64,000 bases of DNA from positions 62,001-126,000 of the forward strand of contig QKAW01000033.1 of assembly GCA_003247135.1 (NCBI GenBank), read 5' to 3'. The notes below the pieces were generated by a model that did not search any database, was not told where the DNA came from, and saw nothing but the letters and a program-made list of their open reading frames with translations. A program made the translations under genes and the position numbers. The stretch comes from Spirochaetales bacterium (GTDB lineage: Bacteria > Spirochaetota > Spirochaetia > DSM-2461). Shown in pieces: positions 19,915 to 30,200 of the stretch. The stretch's first letter is position 1. The number at the start of each line of letters is the position of its first letter.

Positions 19915-21720
19915 ATGAATAGTGACTTTTTACCAATAAACCAGGAAGAGATGGCTCTAAAAGGTTGGGATAGGCCGGATTTTGTTGTTGTTACAGGGGC
20001 TGCCTATGTGGATCATCCATCATTTGGAACTTCAATTATAAGTAGAATATTGGAAAGTCAGGGCTTTAAAGTTGCTATATTGTCACTTCCCAACTGGAAA
20101 AATCTTGATAGTTTTAAAGAATTTGGTAAACCAAAATATGCATTTTTAGTTAATGCTGGAAATATGGACTCTATGGTTAGTAATTATACTGCTGCCAGAA
20201 AACCAAGAAAGAGTGACGTATATGCTCCCGGGGAGAGAGCAGGTATGAGGCCTGACAGGGCATCAATTGTATATAGTGCAGCACTTAAGCAGGTTTATAA
20301 AAAAGTGCCGATTATTCTGGGAGGTATTGAAGCCTCTCTTAGAAGGTTTTCTCACTATGACTACTGGAGTAATTCAGTAAGAAGATCAATAATACTGGAT
20401 TCCAAAGCAGACTTACTTATTTACGGTATGGGTGAGAGACAGATTCAGGAAATTGGTGAAAGATTTAAAAAAGGTTTATCAATTAAACAGATGAAAGATA
20501 TTCCTGGAACACTTTACAGAACTCAGGATAAACCGGATTCTGAAACTCTAATCCTACCATCATTTAAAGAGATAAAAGAGGATAAGAGAAAATTTGCTCA
20601 ATCTTTTAATCTCCAGCAGCTAAACACAGATCCCTTTAATGCCAAAGTTATAGCTGAATCCTATCCTGGAGAGTGGGTTATTCAGAATATACCTGCAATG
20701 CCTCTAAATAGAGAGGAGCTGGATTGGGTATTCAGTCTACCCTATACTAGAGAACCTCATCCTATTTACAAAAAGTCTGGAGGTATAAAGGCTATTGAAG
20801 AGGTACGATTCAGTATAGTGAGTAACAGAGGCTGCTACGGAGGTTGTAGTTTTTGTGCTTTAACATACCATCAAGGTAGAATTGTTACCTCCAGAAGCCA
20901 TGAATCAATTATTAAAGAAGCAGTTGAAATTACTAGCCATCCTGAGTTTAAAGGTTATATACACGATGTTGGAGGCCCTACAGCAAATTTTACAAAAAGA
21001 GCATGTTTTAAACAGGAAGAGAGAGGTGCATGCCCCGGAAAACAGTGTCTGGCACCAGAACCATGCAAACTTCTTGAAGTAGATCATTCAGATTATCTAG
21101 AATTATTACGGAAACTCAGGGCTTTACCAAAGGTAAAAAAGGTTTTTATCAGATCAGGTATTAGATTCGATTACCTAATGCTGGATGAGGATGATACATT
21201 CTTTAAGGAGTTGGTGGAGCACCATGTAAGTGGGCAGCTTAAAGTAGCACCGGAACATGTATCAGATAATGTATTAAGTTTAATGGGTAAACCAGGGAAC
21301 AGTGTGTTTACTAAGTTTGCAGAAAAATTCAGAAAATTAACAGATGAAATAGGTAAACCACAGTATCTGGTACCATATTTTATCTCATCTCATCCAGGTT
21401 CAACTCTGGAAGATGCTATAGAGTTAGCAGAATATCTTAGGGATACAGGATTAAGGTCAGATCAGGTTCAGGATTTTATACCAACACCGGGAACTCTATC
21501 TACAGCAATGTTCTATTCCGGATATAACCCTGTTAACATGAAAAAAGTAAAAAGTGAACTTACTCCCCAGGAGAAAGCTATGCAGAGAGCTCTATTACAG
21601 TACTCCAAACCACAGAACAGAGAACTTGTAAGGGAAGCACTTAAAATTTGCAAGAGAGAAGATTTAATTGGAAATGGACCAAAATGTCTTATACCAAGAG
21701 GAAAATCTAGGCGATATTAA
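19915..21720 (+). CDS. YgiQ/UPF0313 family radical SAM protein
   Basis: 'VSNRGCYGGCSFCALTYHQGR' radical SAM motif; 'PDFVVVTGAAYVDHPSFG' N-terminus. Confidence 0.95.
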   Translation: MNSDFLPINQEEMALKGWDRPDFVVVTGAAYVDHPSFGTSIISRILESQGFKVAILSLPNWKNLDSFKEFGKPKYAFLVNAGNMDSMVSNYTAARKPRKSDVYAPGERAGMRPDRASIVYSAALKQVYKKVPIILGGIEASLRRFSHYDYWSNSVRRSIILDSKADLLIYGMGERQIQEIGERFKKGLSIKQMKDIPGTLYRTQDKPDSETLILPSFKEIKEDKRKFAQSFNLQQLNTDPFNAKVIAESYPGEWVIQNIPAMPLNREELDWVFSLPYTREPHPIYKKSGGIKAIEEVRFSIVSNRGCYGGCSFCALTYHQGRIVTSRSHESIIKEAVEITSHPEFKGYIHDVGGPTANFTKRACFKQEERGACPGKQCLAPEPCKLLEVDHSDYLELLRKLRALPKVKKVFIRSGIRFDYLMLDEDDTFFKELVEHHVSGQLKVAPEHVSDNVLSLMGKPGNSVFTKFAEKFRKLTDEIGKPQYLVPYFISSHPGSTLEDAIELAEYLRDTGLRSDQVQDFIPTPGTLSTAMFYSGYNPVNMKKVKSELTPQEKAMQRALLQYSKPQNRELVREALKICKREDLIGNGPKCLIPRGKSRRY

Positions 21721-22171
21721 TCTGAACTTCAAAATCTCCATGAGGAGTGTGGAAAGGTATACCTATAACCTTACCCTTTACAGGCCAGACAATTGTATGG
21801 TTAGTTCCAGTTATAGTGAAAGGAACTGTAACATCAATTTCACCTGATTTGGGAATTTTATTTAATGCATTCCCGCAAATAATATTGGCAAACTCACCTA
21901 TCATTTCGTTAATCATGTTCTGAATTTCTTCTGTAGAATTTCCAACCATCCGTATCTCATTTAAGAGCTTAAAAGCCAGACTTCTTTTGAGTCTAATTAC
22001 AAAAATACCTTCAATAGAGCCCATAATTCCAACTACAGAGGATATTTCCCAATTGTGGGTACGGAAATCCTTAATCTCAAAGGCTTTTCCATAAATTGGT
22101 GTGAAATTAAACATATCCTTAAACATGCTTACAGTATATTGTACGAAGGGTTTTATAGTTTCTACATCCAT
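21707..22171 (-). CDS. Chemotaxis protein CheX-like phosphatase
   Basis: About 155 aa with 'EIQNMINEMIGEFANIICGNALN' matching the CheX/CheC ExxN-type motif. Confidence 0.8.
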   Translation of the reverse strand: MDVETIKPFVQYTVSMFKDMFNFTPIYGKAFEIKDFRTHNWEISSVVGIMGSIEGIFVIRLKRSLAFKLLNEIRMVGNSTEEIQNMINEMIGEFANIICGNALNKIPKSGEIDVTVPFTITGTNHTIVWPVKGKVIGIPFHTPHGDFEVQINIA

Positions 22172-22201
22172 TTTAAAAGATTATAATACATATAAAAAAA
22201 A

Positions 22202-22960
22202 TTAGCTATATATTATGTAGCTGTAATACTCTGCTATTAATTCAAATCCTCTTCTGTAGTAGTAACTGCTAACCCAGCTATCACTATCACATATTAAGTA
22301 AAGCGTGTTGTAGCCAAGGGATTTAGAAATTGATATTGCAGACATTAAAATAGCATCTCCTACCCCCTTTTCTCTATAGGATTCAAAGACTTCAAAATCC
22401 TCGAGTTTTACTATTCCATCATAGAAAAACAGTTCACAATTTCCAATGAATTTACCCTCTTTTGAATAAACAATTGTACTTAGATTCTCTACACTGAATT
22501 TTAAGTCAAGCCATCTGTTTATATGGGTTTCGTCGTAACCAGCATTTTTATTTAAATTCCTGTAGAGATCTGTATATTGTTTTTTATGTTCGTTATCTAT
22601 TGGAAAGCAATTTCTATCTGCAAATTCATTTTTTGACTTCCCAAGTTCAAAGGTAAAAATACTATGTTTCTGGAAGTTGAAATCCGATAATTCAGGTAAT
22701 TCTCCACTGTTTAGCTGACATGGATCAAATATAATCCTTAAAAAATTTTTTTTGCAGGAATAGTAATCCTCTAACTGTCTAATAATTATTTTTTTTATAT
22801 CGTTTTCTGTTGCATTGCTCTTTATATATGTGAAATTTTGACCAATGAAGTCTGGAGTAAGATCATCTGTATAAGTAGTGTATGTAATGTATTCAGATTT
22901 CATCGATGTTAACAATGCGTATTTATCTTCACATCTAACAATCTTATCTAAAAGTTCCAT
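22202..22960 (-). CDS. GNAT family N-acetyltransferase
   Basis: C-terminal 'KLEDFEVFESYREKGVGDAILMSAISISKSLGYNTLYLICDSDSWVSSYYYRRGFE'. Confidence 0.8.
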   Translation of the reverse strand: MELLDKIVRCEDKYALLTSMKSEYITYTTYTDDLTPDFIGQNFTYIKSNATENDIKKIIIRQLEDYYSCKKNFLRIIFDPCQLNSGELPELSDFNFQKHSIFTFELGKSKNEFADRNCFPIDNEHKKQYTDLYRNLNKNAGYDETHINRWLDLKFSVENLSTIVYSKEGKFIGNCELFFYDGIVKLEDFEVFESYREKGVGDAILMSAISISKSLGYNTLYLICDSDSWVSSYYYRRGFELIAEYYSYIIYS

Positions 22961-22975
22961 ATTGTTAATTGTAAT

Positions 22976-25279
22976 CTAAAACAGTTCCGGTTGCTTATTA
23001 AAAACGATTGTTTCAAAATCTTTTTTTATAAAAGGAAGAATCCTGTCTGCAATTGGTTTTAGCTGTTTTTCTATGTAGTGGTCATAATCAATATTCCCTG
23101 GGGAAAGTTCAAGGGGAATAGGGCCTTCATGGGTCATAATGTACTCAATACTCCTTATTGAGTTTCCCTCTGGATCAATTAAAAGAGCTGCTTTTACCTG
23201 GGGAGGAACTATTTTTGTATAGGTTTTGGCTGGTTTCGTTAACTTCTTTTTGTAAATCAGTTTATTGTCGAATTCTCCTGCCAGGAGTTTTTTTACAATC
23301 TCCTTAATATAGTTTTCAACTTCCATACTATTAAAAATAAGTTCAAAAAGTCTATATTGAAACTCTTTAGCTAAAATTGTCCAGTCTGATCTTACAAACT
23401 CCATACCTGCAAATGATAGAATATCTCCTTTTTCTGTTGATAAAATACCGGCATACCTTTTTTTAGCCCCTGAATCCTGACCATTTAATCCGGGAAGGAA
23501 AAACTTTGAGAAGTGTTTCTCGTACTCAATTTCAAGTAGAGACTCAAGGTTAAACCTATCTTTAACAATTTTATTAAGATAATTATTAATTTCCTCTGTT
23601 ATCTCTTTCCCTTTTTTGTCGTAGTTTTCTCTCTCATCTTTTTTTAGCTGAACAAAGACCGAGTCTGTATCTCCATAAATGACATTGTAACCTCTCTCTT
23701 CAAGATACTCTCTGGTTAAATTCAGGAACCATTGTCCACTTCCGGTAATAGCATCTGGTAGATCCGGATGGTAAAACCTTGAAAGAGGTGTTCCCATTAC
23801 ACCGTAAAAGCTGTTCATTAAAATTTTTATTGCCTGGGATAAGTGCATATCTCCTGATTTTTTGGCATTCTCCCTCTTATTCATTAAAGAACTTATATAG
23901 GAAGGCAAAACATTTTCAGTTCTGGAAAAAGCAATATTTACCGGTGTAAGTAATGGATCTGTCTTAGAATTAATTCTGGATAGAGGGTCAATAAAAAAAG
24001 TTCTAATAATTGATGGGTATAGACTTTTAAAGTCCAGTACTATTATTGATTCGTAAAAACCCGGTTCTTTAATAAAGACAAGGCCTCCACTGCCTCTGTG
24101 GGTCATAACCATATCATCGCTATCAGGAGCCACAAAACCCTTTCTGTGGATTTGTGGCAGCATAAAAAAATCAAATGCCGCTACTGACATTCCAACTCTG
24201 TCCATTGTAAGACCGGAAGTAATAGCTCTGGTATATACTAAATCAATTATACTTAGTTTATTGAAAATCTGGGTAACAAGGATTGCATCTAATATATTGT
24301 AATGAGCTAATGCTTTTTTATCTTCTCTAAACCTTCGTTCAATTTCATCAACTTTCCCTTTTTCGTCTATATCCTTACCTATACCCAGGACTTCATTAGC
24401 AACAGTTTCAAGTTTATAATTCTCGAATGTATAAAAGGCTCCACGGAGAGTAGGAGGTCCATCAATAATTATTCTCCCATTAATATTGCACATCCAGTTG
24501 TTATGTATGTTCTTTTTAATAGTTGGTATGGATAAATCTCTCCCGATTTTAAGTGGTATATTATAAAAATTTCCACGTCGTTGTATAAAATCCAGATCAA
24601 AACCAATAACATGCCAACCAATTATAATATCCGGATCCAGATAATTTAAAATATAAATAAACTGGGTAATAAGTTCTTTCTCTTGCTGATAGTATTTAAT
24701 ATACTCATTTTTATATCCTGATGGAAATTCTTCAGATCTCATTATTACTATTTTTTCTTCAAAATCTTTAGATGTAAAATAGATTCCAATTGAGTAGATA
24801 GAGCCGTCCCTGCCTGTCTCGATGTCCAGAGAGAATACTTTAAACTCAGGTTTATAATCAGAACTATGTACTACAGGGTTAATAAAATATAATGAACTTC
24901 TGTTTCTTGTGTAACTTCCATCTATGGATATCCCTCCGAAAATAAACCTTTCCATCAGGTATCTTTCTTCCGGGAGAATATCGCTCTCATAGCATCTGAT
25001 TTTTAACTCTTTTAATCTGTTTCTTGTATTTATAAGGTCAGAATAGTTCTCGAAATATAGTCCATCAACTTCAGTATTAAAAAAAGATTTTAAATTAAGG
25101 TTTTTTCTCTCAAGGTATTTAGTTTCTGGTGGCAGTTCGGCATCTCTGTCAATAAAAAACAGAGGTGAGTTGTTATTAACTTCAATTTGAAAGGGCCCGG
25201 ATTCTCCTATTCCCCAAAAAACATAACCTGTTTTCCCATTTGAATTTTTTCTGTGCCTTGTTAGTATATAACCTAGTAT
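22976..25279 (-). CDS. polB: DNA polymerase II (family B); proposed N-terminal extension to a non-canonical ATA start
   Basis: Exo motif 'VFSLDIETGRDGSIY', pol motifs 'DFKSLYPSIIRTF', 'YGDTDSVFVQL'. ORF caller starts at 24955, but the same open frame upstream encodes 'ILGYILTRHRKNSNGKTGYVFWG...LPEERYLMERF', resembling the E. coli PolB N-terminus ('GFILTRHWRD...PPERYLMERF'). AAGGAG lies 6 nt before ATA at 25279. Confidence 0.85.
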   Translation of the reverse strand: MLGYILTRHRKNSNGKTGYVFWGIGESGPFQIEVNNNSPLFFIDRDAELPPETKYLERKNLNLKSFFNTEVDGLYFENYSDLINTRNRLKELKIRCYESDILPEERYLMERFIFGGISIDGSYTRNRSSLYFINPVVHSSDYKPEFKVFSLDIETGRDGSIYSIGIYFTSKDFEEKIVIMRSEEFPSGYKNEYIKYYQQEKELITQFIYILNYLDPDIIIGWHVIGFDLDFIQRRGNFYNIPLKIGRDLSIPTIKKNIHNNWMCNINGRIIIDGPPTLRGAFYTFENYKLETVANEVLGIGKDIDEKGKVDEIERRFREDKKALAHYNILDAILVTQIFNKLSIIDLVYTRAITSGLTMDRVGMSVAAFDFFMLPQIHRKGFVAPDSDDMVMTHRGSGGLVFIKEPGFYESIIVLDFKSLYPSIIRTFFIDPLSRINSKTDPLLTPVNIAFSRTENVLPSYISSLMNKRENAKKSGDMHLSQAIKILMNSFYGVMGTPLSRFYHPDLPDAITGSGQWFLNLTREYLEERGYNVIYGDTDSVFVQLKKDERENYDKKGKEITEEINNYLNKIVKDRFNLESLLEIEYEKHFSKFFLPGLNGQDSGAKKRYAGILSTEKGDILSFAGMEFVRSDWTILAKEFQYRLFELIFNSMEVENYIKEIVKKLLAGEFDNKLIYKKKLTKPAKTYTKIVPPQVKAALLIDPEGNSIRSIEYIMTHEGPIPLELSPGNIDYDHYIEKQLKPIADRILPFIKKDFETIVFNKQPELF

Positions 25280-25289
25280 CCCTGACTCC

Positions 25290-26900
25290 TTACAGAAGAG
25301 TCTCTTTGTCTACAAAGTCAATCTGATTTGGATCCAGGTACTTTGAGGCATAATGGAGATAAACCTCTTTTTCCACAAAAATTCTGAATAAATCAGGGTC
25401 TATATGATTCCTGTTTCGCATGGAAGCCATAATTTTCATGGATTCACTCAGTTTTTTCCCCTTCTTGTACGGTCTATCCCGGGCTGTAAGTGCTTCAAAA
25501 ATATCTGCTATAGCCATCATTCTTGCCTGAACAGACATCTGATCTTTTGTTAAACCCTTTGGATATCCCTTCCCATCCATTGTTTCATGATGGCCCCCGG
25601 CAATTTCCGGAACATTTTTAAGGTTTTTAGGGTATGGAAGCTCTTCAAGCATCTCTATACTAACAGATACATGGCTATTTATTATATCCCTCTCTTCTGT
25701 TGTAAGAGTCCCTCTTTTTATTGAAAGATTTTTAATTTCATCATCACTTAAAAGATTTTTAAGTTCACCATTTAATAGGATTTTTTTATTTCCAATACTC
25801 TGAACTCTACCAACAGACTCTTCATTCATAGATTCACTACCAATATTGGTTATTTTTAGAAACGCTAAATCATCATTTAACTCTTCTACTGTTTTATTAT
25901 ATGTGTTTAAGTCAGATTCACTTCTTTCTGATTTTAAATATGTTAACTCCGCATCCCTTTTTAGAACTTCAAATTTATACTCAACCTGCTCTATTCTGTC
26001 GTAAATTGTTTCAAGCTTAGTAGCTTTATCTACAACATATTCAGGGATTGTTACCTTTCCAGCATCATGAAGCCATGATGCAATATGAAGCTCATAAAGT
26101 TCTTCAGGGGTAAGGTGTACATCTTTGTAAATCCCCGAATCAGTACTGTTTACAGCATCTGCAATAGCCATTGTAATAATAGGGACTCTTTGACAATGCC
26201 CCCCGGTATATGGGGACTTCTTATCAATTGCTCCCGCAATAACCTTGATAAATGATTCGAAAAGAATTTTTAAATCCCTTACAAGATTTTTATTTGTCAG
26301 CGTAATAGCAGCCTGGCTCGCCAGTGCTGATACTATACTTTCTGCATGCTTATCGAAGGGGATTATATTTTTATTATCTATACACCGGGCATTTAGAAGT
26401 TGAAGAACACCAATAATCTCATCTTCATGATTAATAAGTGGTAGGGTTAAAAAAGATTTGGATCTGTATCCAGTAGTTTTGTCAAAACCTCTTGTACCGC
26501 TAAAATCAAAACCTTCAGCCTCATAGGCATCCGGGATATTAATTGTTTCTCCTGTTATTGCAACATAGGGTGCAATCTGGTTCAGATTCGGTTCACCACT
26601 CTCATTATACAGTTTTAAATTTGGGAAAGTTACTTTATGATCAGATGTTCCACCCATAAAAATATTTAATGAATCAGTCATAACTATTTCAAAACGTATC
26701 TCATTATCATTCTCTTTCATGTAAAGAGTTCCGCCATCAGCATTCGTTAAATTCTTTGCTTCCCTTAAAATCATTTCAAGCAACTTGTTTCTGTCTTTCT
26801 CTTTAGAAAGTGCAACACTAATATTTGTTAATTGTCTAATATCATTTTCAAGGGTTTTTATTTGAGATAGCTGGGTTTCTGATAACTGCTGATTCACCAT
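25290..26900 (-). CDS. GAF + HD-GYP domain protein (putative c-di-GMP phosphodiesterase)
   Basis: GAF region 'LTNADGGTLYMKEND', HD 'HDAGKVTIPEYVVDKA', 'GHHETMDGKGYPKGL'. Confidence 0.93.
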   Translation of the reverse strand: MVNQQLSETQLSQIKTLENDIRQLTNISVALSKEKDRNKLLEMILREAKNLTNADGGTLYMKENDNEIRFEIVMTDSLNIFMGGTSDHKVTFPNLKLYNESGEPNLNQIAPYVAITGETINIPDAYEAEGFDFSGTRGFDKTTGYRSKSFLTLPLINHEDEIIGVLQLLNARCIDNKNIIPFDKHAESIVSALASQAAITLTNKNLVRDLKILFESFIKVIAGAIDKKSPYTGGHCQRVPIITMAIADAVNSTDSGIYKDVHLTPEELYELHIASWLHDAGKVTIPEYVVDKATKLETIYDRIEQVEYKFEVLKRDAELTYLKSERSESDLNTYNKTVEELNDDLAFLKITNIGSESMNEESVGRVQSIGNKKILLNGELKNLLSDDEIKNLSIKRGTLTTEERDIINSHVSVSIEMLEELPYPKNLKNVPEIAGGHHETMDGKGYPKGLTKDQMSVQARMMAIADIFEALTARDRPYKKGKKLSESMKIMASMRNRNHIDPDLFRIFVEKEVYLHYASKYLDPNQIDFVDKETLL

Positions 26901-26940
26901 ATATAAATATTAGGTTTTTAATAGATCTAGGTCAACAATT

Positions 26941-26970
26941 AAAATGATAAAAGCTACCATAAAGGTAGCT
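26941..26970 (-). terminator. Probable intrinsic terminator of the small ORF at 26974-27090
   Basis: Minus strand AGCTACC-tttat-GGTAGCT followed by TTTTATCATTTT. Confidence 0.65.
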
Positions 26971-26973
26971 AGT

Positions 26974-27090
26974 TTACTCATTTTCAGCCATATTTTTTCT
27001 GGCCGCTTTTAAAACCTTTTGTACAATAATATTTATTTGAGGTTTAAATACAAATCCAACAACAATACCTACAATAATTCCAAAAAACAT
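26974..27090 (-). CDS. Unannotated 38-aa putative membrane miniprotein (MFFGIIVGIVVGFVFKPQINIIVQKVLKAARKNMAENE)
   Basis: ATG with SD AGGAGG at 5 nt-scale spacing (aggaggcttgatATG), one hydrophobic helix plus basic tail, followed by a terminator. Confidence 0.7.
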   Translation of the reverse strand: MFFGIIVGIVVGFVFKPQINIIVQKVLKAARKNMAENE

Positions 27091-27227
27091 ATCAAGCCTC
27101 CTATTTGCTCTTTACTACTTATTAGCAATAAGTGTGCCAATTGAAACTTATGGTTAGAATGCTTATAAAAGAGAGGAAAGTGGTTTTTTCCCCATGGGGA
27201 TGGTAAATTTTACCAATATTAAAAAGA

Positions 27228-30200
27228 TTGTGTAGTAAAGCAAATACCAATATAATAACAGATATGATAAAAACAAAGATAAGGACTCAATTTTTACGAC
27301 TATTTTTAATTATAGGTTTAATTCCTCTTATATTAATAAGTTTTCTTATTTACTTCCAGTCAAGTAATAATCTTCTTAATATGTCATTTGGAAATATGGA
27401 ATCAATTCAGGCAATAAGAAGCAGCGATCTGGAAGGTGAGATAAAGCATCGGTTTGCAGAGTTTGAATCTTTATCAGCAGGGGAGATAGTTAAAGAGTTA
27501 ACTCTGGCAATTCAGGAAAATACTCTAGATTCCCGTTTAAAAAAACTTGATTCCTATTTTGGTTCATTTATTCAGACAAACAGCTTTTATAATATAATGT
27601 ATTTGTCTTCATATAATAGTGAAATATTGTACAGTTTTAAAGAAGAAAAGGGCTATTACGGAGATTCAGGTTTAGCCCGGGCCTGGGATAAGGCAATGAG
27701 TTCTGAAACGACTATAATAGAGGACTTTTCAGAGTATAAACCTTCAGGAAGTATTCAGGCCGCATTTTTGGCTAAAAAAATAAGGGATACCGATGGTAGA
27801 CCGGTAGGTGTTTTAATTCTTCAGTTAACTGATCTGTTTGTGGAAAGTATTTTAAAGTCTCGAACAGGTATGGGACAAACCGGAGAATCCTATCTAATAA
27901 CCTATAACATAAAGAGTAATAGCTATGAATTCAGAAGTAATCTCCTCTCTATGAAGAACGGAGAGTATAAAATAGGTTATAGTTGGAAGGGAGAACCGCT
28001 ATCCTACTGGAGTGATGCTGTTAACAGTGGAGTTTATGGGGGGAAAGGGATATATAGAGACAGTGAAAACCAGAAGGTTCTTGTTGTTTTTAATAAAATT
28101 GACATGCCTCTTCTAAACTGGTATCTAATTTCAAAAATTGATAAATCCGAAGTAGTAAGCTCTCTTAACACTCTGGTTTTTAACAGTATATTTTTACTCC
28201 TTTTTATACTTATTGTAATTTCTGTTTTGTCTATCTCATTCTCTAAAAAGATGACTGAACCTATAATTAAAGGGGCTAATTTTGCAGAGAGTATAGCCAA
28301 TGGTGAATTTGATCAGAAACTTGACATTCACAGAACTGATGAATTGGGTGTTTTAGCAAAATCCTTAAAAGATATGGGCCGGAAACTTAAAGAACAGTCA
28401 TGGATACGTAGTGGAAAAGAGGGGCTGGATGATGTTGTCAGAGGTGAGCATGATGTAACTGAACTAGGACGTAAATCAATATCCTTTATTGCAAAACATT
28501 TAGATGCCCAAATTGGACTGTTTTATGTTTTAAAGGGTGATGAATTTTTACACTTAACTTCATCCTACGCTTTTTCAGACAGAAAAGGAAATTTCAATAA
28601 AGTAGCTATAGGGGAAGGACTGGTTGGACAGGCTGCACTAGAGAAGAATGAGATTGTATATACCCATGTTCCAACAGACTCTCCGGAATTTAACTATGGA
28701 GTCTCTTCTGTTCTGCCTACATGCTATATTGCGACTCCACTAATATTTGAAGATGAACTGTTAGGTGTAATTTTAATAGGTATTTCTGTTCCTGTAACAA
28801 AATTACAGAGGGCATTTATAACAAGTGTTAAGGATAATATTGCAATTTTAATGAACAGCGCAAGATCCAGTACTGTTATTCAGTCCCTTTTGGAAGATGC
28901 ACAGAATAAACAGGAAGAGTTAAGAGTAACAAATGAAGAACTGGAACAGCAGACAATCGCCCTAAAGGATTCAGAGAAGGATCTACAGGCTCAACAGGAA
29001 GAGTTGAGGGTAACTAACGAGGAGTTGGAAGAGAGAACTGAAGCTCTGGAAAAACAACGAATTATAATGAAAGATAAAAACAGGGAACTTGAAGTTATTA
29101 GAAAAGACTTGGAACTAAAAGCAGAAGACCTGGAAAAAGCAAGTAAGTATAAGTCGGAATTTCTTGCTAATATGTCCCACGAGTTAAGAACTCCTCTAAA
29201 TAGTATACTTATTTTATCCCAGTTAATTAGTAATAATAAAAAAGGGAATCTTGATGAGAAACAGGTAAAATCTGCAAATGCAATCTACTCCTCTGGAGAG
29301 GATTTACTAAGATTAATAAATGAAATACTGGATCTAAGTAAAGTTGAAGCAGGAAAAATTGAGATCGCACCAGAAGTTGTAACCATAGATTCAATAATTG
29401 AAGATCTGGATCGGGTATACAGACCATCGGCAGAGCAGAAAGGAATAGATCTTGAATTTATAAAGAACTCTTCAGTACCTCTTAGTATTATAACAGACCC
29501 ACACCGTTTACAACAGGTTCTCAAAAACCTTCTAACTAATGCCTTTAAATTTACAGAAAAGGGTGGAAAAATTACTTTCTCGGTAAAATCTGATAGTAAC
29601 AGCATAAAATTTTCCATTAAAGATACAGGGATAGGGATTCCAAAGGATAAGCAAAATGCAATTTTTGAAGCATTTCAGCAGGCTGACGGAAGTACCAGTA
29701 GAAAATATGGTGGTACCGGACTAGGTCTCTCAATATCCAGAGAGTTAATGAAGCTGCTTGATGGACATATAAAGCTGGAAAGTGAAGAGGGTAAGGGTAG
29801 TACATTTACTGTTACTCTAAACTTAAAAGAGGGTTCAACATTCTCTGTAAAGAAAAACCAGGAGAGTGATGAGCTCCCGGAAGTTAATAAAGTTGGGGAA
29901 ATTCATGTAAAAGATGACAGGGAGAGTGTTGAAACAGGAAGTAATACTCTACTTATTATTGAAGATGATGTAAATTTTGCAGCAATTTTAAAGGAGCAGG
30001 CCCACGAAAGAGGCTTTAAAGTCCTTATTGCTGAGGATGGAGAGACTGGACTACATTTTGCAGACTATTACAAACCTTCAGGAATAATCCTGGATATTGG
30101 ACTCCCAGGTATAGATGGGTGGGCTGTAATGAACAGAATAAAAAATGATCCTGAACTCAGACATATTCCGGTTCATTTTATGTCAGGAAAAGATGAGAGT

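Noticed and set aside
20882-21082. Alternative-frame ORFs within ygiQ
   Set aside because: Nested in a well-supported radical SAM gene with no independent evidence.
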